From positions 889,395 through 953,394 of the forward strand of contig NZ_JALHAG010000001.1 of assembly GCF_022819085.1 (NCBI RefSeq): a stretch of DNA of 64,000 bases. The letters are read 5' to 3'. Shown one piece after another: positions 24,714 through 33,600 of this stretch; within the stretch, counting starts at the first letter, position 1; the number at the start of each line of letters is the position of its first letter. Position numbers and translations under genes: made by a program. Origin of the DNA: Planococcus ruber (GTDB lineage Bacteria; Bacillota; Bacilli; Bacillales_A; Planococcaceae). The notes below the pieces were generated by a model. The model did no database searches. It was not told the origin of the DNA and was given only the letters and a program-made list of their open reading frames with translations.

Positions 24714-26210
24714 TTAGCGAACGCCTTTCATATAGCGCTGAATTGCCGGAGCAGCCAAGAACAACAGGATACCCAGTGCAATCGAAGCACCGCCGATGAT
24801 TCCGAAATACATCATTTCGTTTTCAACAGTATAGAATTTCACTAATTGAGCGTTGATTGCTTGGGCTGCAGCATTCGATAAGAACCATAAACTCATTGTC
24901 TGCGCTGAGAAAGCGGATGGCGCTAATTTTGTCGTAGCGGATAAACCGACCGGCGACAAGCATAGTTCACCAAGAACGACGATCAGGTAGCTCAGTACCA
25001 GCCATAATGGATTTACTAAAGCATCTGTTCCGCCAAAATAAGCCGGCAATAGAATGACTAGGAACGACAACCCGGCAAATAAGAGCCCGAGTGAGAATTT
25101 CTGCGGAATTGACGGTTGGCGTGTGCCGAGTTTTACCCAAAGCCAAGCAAATACAGGTGCTAGCGTTATGATAAATAGTGGATTCAATGACTGGAACCAA
25201 GCAGGTGAAATTGTAATGCCTGCAAATTCCAAGTCCGTCCGTGTGTCTGCGTAAGCTGCTAAAATGGTAGAACCCTGTTCCTGGATCGACCAGAACATCA
25301 CAGCAGCGATGAACAGCGGAATATACGCAACAAGGCGTGAGCGTTCCACTTCGTTTGTTTTCTTGCTGCGGTACATCACGATAAAGTAAGCGGTAGGGAT
25401 CAGGATACCTAAAATACCTACAGCAGCGATGAAGCTATCAAATGTTAAGAACCCATATTGCAGGCCTAACACGACTACAGCAGCAATGACGACAGCTGCA
25501 ACAGAGAAAATCTTAATCGTTCTTGATTTTTCAGCCGGTGTGAGCGGGTTGTGGACAATCGTTCCTGCCAAACCAAGGTTTTTCTTTTTTGTCACCATGA
25601 AAAGCACGAGGCCTAAGAACATGCCGACAGCGGCAATACTGAATCCGAGATGGAAGTTGATATCCATTCCGACAGTACCGACGATCAACGGTGCGATAAA
25701 CGCTCCTAAGTTAATCCCCATATAGAAAATACTGAAGCCGGCATCCCGGCGATCGTCGTTTTCTGCGTAGATTTCACCTACGACACTAGAAACGTTCGGC
25801 TTCAACAAACCGGTTCCGAGTACGATTAAGACCATTGAGACAAAGAATAGCGTCAAGCTGCCAGGAATCGCCAAAGCGATGTGCCCCAGCATGATGAGAA
25901 TACCGCCGTAGAAAACGGCTTTCGATGTTCCGAAAACTCGATCGGCAAGCCATCCGCCGATAATTCCCGACATATATACAAGCGAACCGTAAATGGACAT
26001 GATGGAAAGAGCTACAGTGCGATCAAGTCCGAGCCCGCCTTGAGAAAGTTCATAATACATATAGTAAACAAGAATAGCTCTCATTCCATAGTAAGAAAAA
26101 CGCTCCCAAAATTCAGTGAAAAATAGTGTAAACAGCCCTTTTGGATGTCCAAAGAATCCTTTTTGAGGAACACTGTTTACGATGTCTTCGCGACTATATT
26201 TGTCAGACAT
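24714..26210 (-). CDS. dtpT: Proton-dependent oligopeptide transporter (POT/PTR family)
   Basis: 498 residues, about fourteen membrane helices. POT signatures: TLFFTEFWERFSYYGMRAIL (the ExxERFxYYG proton-coupling motif on TM1), GGWLADRVFGTSK, and FSIFYMGINLGAFIAPLIVG (PTR2 signature). It imports di- and tripeptides with protons. Length and N-terminal FFGHPKGLFTLFF match DtpT of lactic bacteria and bacilli. Promoter TTGATT-N17-TATTAT lies 30 bases upstream. Monocistronic with its own terminator. Confidence 0.93.
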   Translation of the reverse strand: MSDKYSREDIVNSVPQKGFFGHPKGLFTLFFTEFWERFSYYGMRAILVYYMYYELSQGGLGLDRTVALSIMSIYGSLVYMSGIIGGWLADRVFGTSKAVFYGGILIMLGHIALAIPGSLTLFFVSMVLIVLGTGLLKPNVSSVVGEIYAENDDRRDAGFSIFYMGINLGAFIAPLIVGTVGMDINFHLGFSIAAVGMFLGLVLFMVTKKKNLGLAGTIVHNPLTPAEKSRTIKIFSVAAVVIAAVVVLGLQYGFLTFDSFIAAVGILGILIPTAYFIVMYRSKKTNEVERSRLVAYIPLFIAAVMFWSIQEQGSTILAAYADTRTDLEFAGITISPAWFQSLNPLFIITLAPVFAWLWVKLGTRQPSIPQKFSLGLLFAGLSFLVILLPAYFGGTDALVNPLWLVLSYLIVVLGELCLSPVGLSATTKLAPSAFSAQTMSLWFLSNAAAQAINAQLVKFYTVENEMMYFGIIGGASIALGILLFLAAPAIQRYMKGVR

Positions 26211-26239
26211 CTTACGACCCCCTTTTAATGTATGTTACT

Positions 26240-26268
26240 ATAATACTTTTTTTAGGTCCAAAAATCAA
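26240..26268 (-). promoter_or_regulatory. Sigma A promoter of dtpT
   Basis: Minus strand TTGATT (26268-26263), 17-base spacer, TATTAT (26245-26240). Confidence 0.6.
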
Positions 26269-26529
26269 AATAAATCTACAAATTGGGAAAAAAGCCTATG
26301 TTATAGGTTAATAATGATAGATAAAGATGATTTTTAAAATATATAAACTTTATTGGAATAATTATTTGATTTTGAATAATTCGTATTCTAGTGAAAACAA
26401 AGGGAAATTAAAATTAAGTTTTTGTTTTTATTTTCCAAAAATATTGAAATTTCAATTATTTGTATAAAGATTTTGTTCACGAGTTGTACACTATTTCTAA
26501 AATAAATTATAGAAATATATAGAAATATC

Positions 26530-26558
26530 TTGAAAAAAATTTTAATATACATTATATT
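26530..26558 (+). promoter_or_regulatory. Sigma A promoter of the XRE regulator
   Basis: TTGAAA (26530-26535), 17-base spacer, TATATT (26553-26558), 41 bases before the start codon. Confidence 0.65.
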
Positions 26559-26598
26559 TAAAATAGTTAGAATTTAATATAAAAGGAGATAAAGTATT

Positions 26599-26955
26599 AT
26601 GAATGATCTAGGGAAGAAAATCAGGGATTTAAGAGAAGCGAAAAAGCTGTCACCAGAAGAAATGGCGGAGAAGATCGGCTTTGCAAAAAGCACTGTCTGG
26701 GCCTATGAAAGCGGCAAAAAGCAGGTTACGGTCAGTCATCTTTCTCGTCTCGCTGATTTCTTCGATGTATCTGTGGACCTCTTGCTGGACCGGTCTGAAA
26801 GAGTCATAGACTTGGATCTTCAAAATGCTGCCGCCATTGAAGAGTATAACTTGATGCTGGATAATAAGCCCTTGGATAAAACTGAAATTGCTGAAGCTGC
26901 TTCTTATATACAAGTCAAACGTCGCATGGGAAGTTATGGAGCGGCGAGTTCATGA
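26599..26955 (+). CDS. XRE-family helix-turn-helix regulator
   Basis: 118 residues. Residues 1-62 are a Cro/C1-type HTH (IRDLREAKKLSPEEMAEKIG, then FAKSTVWAYESGKKQVT as recognition helix region and LADFFDVSVDLLLDR). The remainder is a short acidic helical segment (DKTEIAEAASYIQVKRRM) probably for dimerisation. Ribosome site AAAGGAGAT. The target is unknown; the palindromes in the AT-rich upstream region and the one overlapping its stop codon are possible binding sites. Monocistronic, with a terminator 25 bases after the stop. Confidence 0.9.
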   Translation: MNDLGKKIRDLREAKKLSPEEMAEKIGFAKSTVWAYESGKKQVTVSHLSRLADFFDVSVDLLLDRSERVIDLDLQNAAAIEEYNLMLDNKPLDKTEIAEAASYIQVKRRMGSYGAASS

Positions 26956-26970
26956 GCCATATGGTTCATG
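26951..26970. promoter_or_regulatory. Near-perfect 20-bp palindrome overlapping the XRE stop codon
   Basis: CATGAGCCAT/ATGGTTCATG; one of ten pairs is mismatched. It includes the TGA stop at 26953-26955 and has no loop, so it suits a dimeric protein site more than an RNA hairpin. Confidence 0.4.
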
Positions 26971-26980
26971 TGCGTTAGAG

Positions 26981-27011
26981 CGTCTGCCTTCAATAAGGCA
27001 GGCGTTTTTTT
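26981..27011 (+). terminator. Terminator of the XRE gene
   Basis: CGTCTGCCTT, loop CAAT, AAGGCAGGCG, then seven T. Confidence 0.88.
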
Positions 27012-27140
27012 ATGGATCGAAACTGGAATTGGGAAGAGGGCTGATGTAAGTTTCAGCCAGTCGAAATAATTAGCCTTCAAAAGTTTGCCTATATTATAGT
27101 AGAAAGTCATTCGCTGCCAGCCGTTTTTTCAAAAATGATT

Positions 27141-27165
27141 GTTTATCTCTAACGCGGAAGGGAAG
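27141..27165 (+). promoter_or_regulatory. SigB-like promoter of the SDR gene
   Basis: GTTTAT (27141-27146), 13-base spacer, GGGAAG (27160-27165). One mismatch in each box. The start is 40 bases downstream. Confidence 0.45.
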
Positions 27166-27204
27166 AACAAGGGTAGAAGAAAAGACTGCTGGGAGGACGA
27201 TTAG

Positions 27205-27990
27205 ATGCCGAAAACGATATTTATTACAGGAGCGGGGAGTGGATTAGGAAAAGGGGCGGCTTTCGGGCTGGCTGAAAAGGGACACCGGGTGATAGCGCCT
27301 GTTGAAACGGCGCCGCAAGTTACTGCGCTAAGAGAAGAGGCTAAAGCTGCAGGCATTGAACTTGAAGTATTCAAAATGGATATTAAAAATCCGCAGGACC
27401 TTGCTCAAATGCTTGATTATGATTTTGATATCTTTGTGGCTAATGCCGCTGTAAATGAAGGTGGGCCCCTTGGTGAAGTGCCGATGAGCAATTTCCGTGA
27501 ATTATTTGAAGTGAATGTATTCAGTACGCTTGAAACCGCTCAAATTGCGGCGCAGAAATTTGTAGCAAAAGGTGAAGGGAAAATTATTTTCATGTCTTCG
27601 ATGGCCGGGATTATGGCAACGCCTTACGTGGGGCCATACACTACTACAAAACATGCAATTGAAGCGATTGCAACGACGATGCAAAAAGAACTGGAAGGAT
27701 TTGGCGTGAAAGTGGCAACCATTAACCCCGGTGCTTTCGCTACAGGGTTTAATGATCGCAGCGCAGAAGCAAAATGGAAATGGTATGACGAGAAAATCCA
27801 TTTCACGAAAAAAGAAGATATGGAAGAAGCGGACAAAGCCTTGGAAGACCAGTATGATCCTGCAGATATGATTGCGAAAATGGTGGAAGTCATTCCATTG
27901 GATTCTCACAAATTCCGTACAGCCTACCCGGAAGAAACCGAGCAGCAAATGAAAGAAGAAGAAGCGAAACGTTGGGAGATGGACATATAG
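27205..27990 (+). CDS. Short-chain dehydrogenase/reductase
   Basis: 261 residues, classical SDR. Cofactor motif TGAGSGLGKGAAFGLAEKG at residues 8-26, FVANAAVNEGG (NAAx), then the catalytic set: FMSSMAG (Ser) and GPYTTTKHAIEA (Tyr-xxx-Lys), followed by INPGAFATG. Substrate unknown. Ribosome site GGGAGG. A possible SigB promoter upstream fits the many stress-induced SDRs of bacilli. The DUF4334-type gene follows after 13 bases, so the two are likely co-transcribed. Confidence 0.9.
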   Translation: MPKTIFITGAGSGLGKGAAFGLAEKGHRVIAPVETAPQVTALREEAKAAGIELEVFKMDIKNPQDLAQMLDYDFDIFVANAAVNEGGPLGEVPMSNFRELFEVNVFSTLETAQIAAQKFVAKGEGKIIFMSSMAGIMATPYVGPYTTTKHAIEAIATTMQKELEGFGVKVATINPGAFATGFNDRSAEAKWKWYDEKIHFTKKEDMEEADKALEDQYDPADMIAKMVEVIPLDSHKFRTAYPEETEQQMKEEEAKRWEMDI

Positions 27991-28003
27991 AGGAGTTGTC
28001 GCG

Positions 28004-28486
28004 ATGGATACAAACAGTGAGTTTTGGGCTGTTTATGCAGCCGGCGGGGCAGACACTGAAGATGCGTGCAGGCTCTATGATGGATTGGAAGCCGCAAGTT
28101 TGTCCGAGTTGATCGGCACATGGAAAGGCCGGGAATTTCCAACCGGACATCCTTTAGACGGCGTGTTAAGCGGGTTGAATTGGTACGGCAAAGCGTTCCA
28201 CGACGCTGAAAATGTCGATCCTTTATTGTTCGAACTGCCGGACGGAGAGATTGCTGCGATGGACCCTGTCCCGCTGATGGACAAACGGAAGCTTCTGAAA
28301 GCAGCTGGCGGCAAAGCGCGGATGAGGATGATGGTGCATAGAGGCGTTTTAAGTGCCGTAATGGTCTATGACAACTTGCCGACTCACGATCATTTCCGTA
28401 AAGTGAACGAACATGTTCTCTTGGGGATGATGGATCGGAAAGGGGATGCGAACCCGTTCTTTTTCATACTGAAAAAAGTGGAATGA
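28004..28486 (+). CDS. GXWXG / DUF4334 domain protein
   Basis: 160 residues. N-terminal half contains LIGTWKGREFPTGHPLDGVL + SGLNWYGKAF, matching the GXWXG domain. The C-terminal half has MVHRGVLSAVMVYDNLPTHD + HFRKVNEHVLLGMMD, matching DUF4334. These two domains commonly occur together in small proteins that look like lipocalin-type or ligand-binding folds; no enzymatic residue set is known to me. It sits 13 bases after the SDR gene, suggesting a shared metabolic or stress function. Confidence 0.85.
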   Translation: MDTNSEFWAVYAAGGADTEDACRLYDGLEAASLSELIGTWKGREFPTGHPLDGVLSGLNWYGKAFHDAENVDPLLFELPDGEIAAMDPVPLMDKRKLLKAAGGKARMRMMVHRGVLSAVMVYDNLPTHDHFRKVNEHVLLGMMDRKGDANPFFFILKKVE

Positions 28487-28491
28487 AAGCG

Positions 28492-28529
28492 AAAACAGCC
28501 TTCGAGCCTATGCTCTTAGGCTGTTTTTA
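28492..28529 (+). terminator. Terminator of the SDR/DUF4334 unit
   Basis: AAAACAGCCT pairs with AGGCTGTTTT across a 16-base loop, ending in T-rich sequence. Confidence 0.7.
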
Positions 28530-28628
28530 TTGGCGTACAGTGTCTTCAAAGAGGGATTCTGGCGCAAGAAAAAGGAGTGGAAATATGATAAGCTACTCAT
28601 ACGAGACGAGTATTAGGAGTGTTTAATT

Positions 28629-30401
28629 TTGTTGGAAGAAGCAAGAAAGATATTGCAGTCGTATTTTGGATACGAGTCATTTCGGATTGGGCAGGAACAG
28701 GCGATCTCCCAAGTTTTTGAAGGGAAGAATTCCATCTGTGTCATGCCGACCGGCGGCGGAAAGTCGATGTGCTATCAAATCCCGGCACTTGTAATGGAAG
28801 GGACGACCATTGTTGTATCGCCTTTGATTTCCTTGATGAAAGACCAGGTCGATTCTTTGCTGGCTGCTGGAATTCCGGCTGCGTACATTAACAGCTCACT
28901 GGATTTTGAAGAAGTTCGTGAAATTTTATATGACGTCCAACGCGGCGCCGTAAAATTATTATATATTGCCCCGGAACGATTGGATTCGGAAATGTTTTTA
29001 AACGAGCTGCAAGGCGTCCGTGTTCCGCTCATTGCAGTTGATGAAGCTCACTGTATTTCGCAATGGGGGCATGATTTCCGGCCAAGCTATCGATTGATCA
29101 GCAGAATGATGGAACTGTTCCCGGACCATCCGACTGTTTTGGCTTTGACAGCTACGGCAACGCCACAGGTCCGTGAAGACATTTGCCGTATTTTAAATAT
29201 TGAAGAACAGCATACGGTCATGACCGGTTTTGAGCGGGCGAATTTAACTTTTTCTGTTGTTCAAGGACAGGACCGCGATCGGTTCGTGAAAGAGTACGTA
29301 CAAAAAAATGAAAAAGAAGCCGGCATTATTTATGCGGCTACCCGAAAAACGGTTGATTCGGTTTACGAGATGCTGACCAAGAAAGGCGTCAAAGCTGCAC
29401 GGTATCATGCCGGCATGCCGGATATGGAACGGAAGCTTGGGCAGGAACGATTCTTGAACGATGAAGTAACCGTAATGGTAGCGACCAATGCGTTTGGGAT
29501 GGGCATCGATAAATCGAATATCCGCTATGTCATCCATTATCAGCTGCCGAAGAATATGGAAAGCTATTATCAGGAAGCGGGGCGTGCCGGCCGCGACGGA
29601 CTGCCAAGTGAATGCATCGTCTTATATGCTTCGCAAGATGTTCAGACGCAGCGTTTTCTGATCGATCAAGCCCAAGACCCAAGCCGCATTCCGGGAGAAT
29701 TGGTGAAGCTTCAAGGAATGGTCGACTACTGCCATACAGAAAATTGCCTTCAGCAATTTATCATCCACTACTTCGGCGATAAAACGGCTGAACCATGCGG
29801 GCATTGCAGCAGCTGCAACGATGACCGCGAAAGCATGGATGTCACGACGGATGTGCAAATGGTGCTGTCTTGCGTCATTCGAATGGGCCAGAAATTCGGT
29901 AAAATGATGACGGCTCAAGTGCTTACAGGTTCACGCAATAAAAAAGTGCTTGATTTCGGTTTTGATAAATTATCGACGTACGGCATCTTAAAGCACCACA
30001 GCACAAAAGAAGTGGCAAATCTGATCGAGTTTATGATTTCCCAGGAATTGCTGGCCGTAGAACAAGGGTCTTTCCCGACGATTTATGTGCCGGATGGCGG
30101 CCGCGATGTGCTGCTGGGAAAAAGAAAAGTGCTTCGCAAAGGAGCGGTCGCCACCAAGCAGATTGCAGACAACGATCCGTTGTTTGAGGAGTTGCGCAAA
30201 ATCCGCAAAACGTTGGCTGATGAAGCTGGGGTGCCTCCATTTGTTATATTCTCCGATAAAACTTTGCAGGATATGTGTTCAAGAAGGCCAAAAAACAGCG
30301 AAGAATTTTTAGAAGTAAATGGCGTCGGCTCCAATAAACTTGAAAAGTATGGAGAGGCGTTTTTAGAGGCGATAAAATCATACGAAATGGTCAATAATTG
30401 A
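28629..30401 (+). CDS. recQ: ATP-dependent DNA helicase RecQ
   Basis: 590 residues, 3'-5' DNA helicase of recombination and fork repair. Motif I PTGGGKSMCYQIPAL (residues 40-54), motif II VDEAHCISQWGHDFRPSYR (DEAH at 138-141), motif III ALTATATPQVREDI, motif V ATNAFGMGIDKSNIRYVIHY, motif VI YYQEAGRAGRDG. The RQC zinc module follows (CHTENC...CGHCSSC) and a C-terminal HRDC domain (residues about 510-585). It is therefore the long RecQ form, not the short RecS type. TTG start 28629 follows AGGAGTG. Single gene with its own terminator. Confidence 0.95.
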   Translation: MLEEARKILQSYFGYESFRIGQEQAISQVFEGKNSICVMPTGGGKSMCYQIPALVMEGTTIVVSPLISLMKDQVDSLLAAGIPAAYINSSLDFEEVREILYDVQRGAVKLLYIAPERLDSEMFLNELQGVRVPLIAVDEAHCISQWGHDFRPSYRLISRMMELFPDHPTVLALTATATPQVREDICRILNIEEQHTVMTGFERANLTFSVVQGQDRDRFVKEYVQKNEKEAGIIYAATRKTVDSVYEMLTKKGVKAARYHAGMPDMERKLGQERFLNDEVTVMVATNAFGMGIDKSNIRYVIHYQLPKNMESYYQEAGRAGRDGLPSECIVLYASQDVQTQRFLIDQAQDPSRIPGELVKLQGMVDYCHTENCLQQFIIHYFGDKTAEPCGHCSSCNDDRESMDVTTDVQMVLSCVIRMGQKFGKMMTAQVLTGSRNKKVLDFGFDKLSTYGILKHHSTKEVANLIEFMISQELLAVEQGSFPTIYVPDGGRDVLLGKRKVLRKGAVATKQIADNDPLFEELRKIRKTLADEAGVPPFVIFSDKTLQDMCSRRPKNSEEFLEVNGVGSNKLEKYGEAFLEAIKSYEMVNN

Positions 30402-30413
30402 TAGAAATATGCA

Positions 30414-30448
30414 AAAAAGATTCCTTTTATAAAGGGGTCTTTTTTATT
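30414..30448 (+). terminator. Terminator of recQ
   Basis: AAAAGATTCCTTT and AAAGGGGTCTTTT form an imperfect stem, followed by a T-run. Confidence 0.7.
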
Positions 30449-30514
30449 TTCATTGAATTTATATGCATAAATATTCGTTTCCTTTCATAGGGGATTTATT
30501 GTAATTTACCGTTA

Positions 30515-30530
30515 ATGTAAACGGTTACAT
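30515..30530. promoter_or_regulatory. CcpA-type cre site upstream of gltA
   Basis: ATGTAAACGGTTACAT. The first 15 bases fit the Bacillus cre consensus WTGNAANCGNWWNCW at every position. It lies about 90 bases upstream of the predicted gltA transcription start. Confidence 0.7.
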
Positions 30531-30578
30531 GCCAGGCTTGGGTTTGTGGAATGTTGCGAAAAAAATACCAATATGGAA

Positions 30579-30608
30579 TTGTATATATATTCAGACATGT
30601 GGTATACT
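30579..30608 (+). promoter_or_regulatory. Probable sigma A promoter of gltAB
   Basis: TTGTAT (30579-30584), 18-base spacer, TATACT (30603-30608), 45 bases before the gltA start. Confidence 0.55.
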
Positions 30609-30652
30609 ATCAAAACATTATGACACTTTATCGTAATGAAGGAGGCGATTTG

Positions 30653-33600
30653 ATGAGCAAAAGAGAATATCCACAACAGCAAGGACTCTATCATCCGGAT
30701 CAAGAGCATGAGGCATGCGGAATCGGAATGATTGCCAATATTAATGGAGAAAAATCACACGCGATTGTGCAGAACGCAATTAACATTCTTTGTAACCTCG
30801 AGCATCGGGGCGGACAATCTTCAGATACAAGCACAGGAGATGGCGCAGGAATTTTAACGCAGATTCCTCACCGTTTCTTTTTAAAGCAATGTGAAAAAGA
30901 AGGGATTATTTTGCCTGAAGCCGGAAAATATGGCATCGGGATGATTTTCATGCCGCAGGATTATGGGCTGCGGATGAAAACGAAAGAAATCATCAAGCAA
31001 ATTGTAGAAGAGGAAGGCCAGGAATGCCTAGGCTGGCGCCCTGTTCCGGTAAATGACTCTTTTGTCGGGAAAGTGGCGTTAAAAACAAAACCGGTCATCC
31101 GCCAAGTGTTTATTGCGGCTTCAGAAAACCTGGGAGACCGTATGGCGCTTGAACGCAAACTCTATGTCATCCGCAAGCGCATCGAGATGGTGATGGGCGG
31201 CAATGAGGATTTCAAAGACGTCTATTTCAGCAGCCTTTCTGCAGGCACTATCGTTTATAAAGGCATGCTGATTCCAGAGCAACTGGATTCCTTCTATATT
31301 GACCTCAACCACCCTGAATTCAAATCAGCGCTGGCTTTGGTTCACTCCCGTTTCAGTACGAACACCTTCCCGAGCTGGCAGCGGTCCCACCCGAACCGTT
31401 ACTCAATCCATAACGGTGAATTTAATACCCTCAGAGGAAACGTGAATTGGATGCGTGCAAGACAGACGCTTTGCAGTTCCCCTTATTTCAATGAGCAAGA
31501 ACTTCAAAAAGTCTTGCCGGTTATTGACGAAAGCGGAAGCGATTCCTCCATGTTCGATAACTGCTTTGAATTCCTTCACTTATCAGGCCGTTCACTGGCC
31601 CATACCGCAATGATGATGGTCCCGGAGCCTTGGGTTAACGACCCGACGATTCGAAAAGAGAAAAAAGATTTTTATGAATTCCATAGTACACTGATGGAGC
31701 CTTGGGACGGACCGGCAGCACTGGTCTTTACAGATGGCCGCCAGATCGCGGCATGCCTTGACCGCAATGGCCTTCGCCCAGCCCGTTACTATGTGACGAA
31801 AACAGGCATGATCGTTCTTGGATCTGAAGTTGGGGCGCTGGATATTTTTGCCGATGACATCATTTACAAAGACCGCTTGCGTCCAGGCAAAATGCTTTTA
31901 GTCGATTTAGAAGAAGGGAAAATCATTCCGGACGAAGAGATTAAAATGCAGATGGCTAAGGAACTTCCATATAAAGACTGGATTGAAGATAACCTGCTGG
32001 ATTTAGAAGATCTACCTGCGCCTTCGCTGCCTGAACAGACACTGACGAAAGAACAATTTAAGGAGCAGCAGCTAGCATTCGGCTACACAACCGAAGAAGT
32101 TCAAAAAATCATCAAGCCATTGGCTACGGAAGGCAAAGATCCGGTTGGTTCAATGGGCTATGATTCGCCTTTAGCCGTTTTATCCAAAAAGCCGCAGCTT
32201 CTCTATAATTATTTCAAGCAATTATTTGCGCAAGTGACGAATCCGCCGATTGATGCTATCCGGGAGCATATTATTACCGCTGCCCGCACGACAATCGGTG
32301 CAGAAGGGAATTTAGTGGATCCCCGTCCGGAAAGCAGCCGCCATATCCGTCTGGAAACGCCCGTGCTGACAAACAGTGAATTGGAGAGATTGCGCCAGCA
32401 GAAGCTGGTGGAATTCCAAGCAGTTACGCTGCCGATCCTTTTCGAAAAATCCGGCGGGCCGGAAGCGATGGAGCGGGAACTTGAAGAACTGTTTGTAAAA
32501 GCGGAGCAAGCTTATGAAGCTGGAGCAACGCTATTAATTCTTTCGGACCGGGGAGTGGATGAGACGCATGTGGCCATTCCTGCGCTATTGGCAGTTTCCG
32601 GGCTGCATCATCACTTTATCCGCAAAGGAACCCGGACAAAAGTGAGCATTTTGCTGGAATCGGCAGAACCGCGGGAAGTCCACCATTTTGCTGCATTGCT
32701 AGGATACGGAGCAGAAGGAATCAACCCTTACCTCGCTTTGCGTACTCTTGAAGATTTGATTGAACAGGAAGATATTGTCGGCATTTCATACGAAAAAGCC
32801 GAAGCGAGCTATATCAACGCCGTAACCGACGGCATCATTAAAGTGTTGTCAAAAATGGGGATTTCGACGATCCAAAGTTACCGCGGTGCCCAAATCTTTG
32901 AAGCGGTAGGGATTCATATGGACGTCATCGACCGTTACTTCACGCGGACGTCTTCACGTCTTGGAGGAATTGGCCTGGATATTATTGCAAAAGAAGCCAT
33001 GATGCGCCATGAGCAGGCATATCCGGAACGCAAAACAGGAGATCGATTCTTGGAAGCGGGAGATGAGTACCAATACCGTGCAAACGGGGAAACTCATCAA
33101 TATAATCCATTAACGATCCACACCCTGCAGCAGGCTTGCCGGACGAACGATTACCAAGTATTTAAAAAATACACCAGCCTCTTAACGAAAGAGACTTCGA
33201 ATGTCCAATCGCTGCGCGGATTGATGGAGTTCAAGAAGCGGACGCCTGTTCCAATAGAAGAAGTTGAAACAATCGAAGAAATTTGTGCGCGCTTTAAAAC
33301 AGGGGCGATGTCATTCGGGTCAATCAGCCAAGAAGCGCATGAAGCATTGGCGATTGCAATGAACCGGATTGGCGGCCGAAGCAATTCGGGAGAAGGCGGC
33401 GAGCAGGTTTCCCGTTTTGTCCCTGATGAAAATGGAGACAGCAGAAGAAGCGCGATCAAACAAGTAGCGTCTGGCCGATTTGGCGTGACCAGCCATTATC
33501 TGGTCAACGCAGATGAAATTCAGATCAAGGTAGCCCAAGGGGCAAAACCGGGAGAAGGCGGGCATTTGCCCGGCAAAAAAGTATACCCGTGGGTAGCGGA

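Larger units (their letters stand above)
26211..26598. other. 388-base AT-rich intergenic region with palindromes
   Basis: No gene seen. Clearly more AT-rich than the flanks. It holds divergent promoters for dtpT and the XRE gene, a 13-bp inverted repeat CCTATGTTATAGG (26295-26307) and a 14-bp perfect palindrome ATTGAAATTTCAAT (26443-26456). The palindromes are candidate operators; long A/T tracts may act as UP elements or a bent region. Confidence 0.6.

Noticed and set aside
30551-30652. N-terminal extension of GltA
   Set aside because: The extra frame crosses the promoter; ATG 30653 has a strong ribosome site and gives the expected propeptide.
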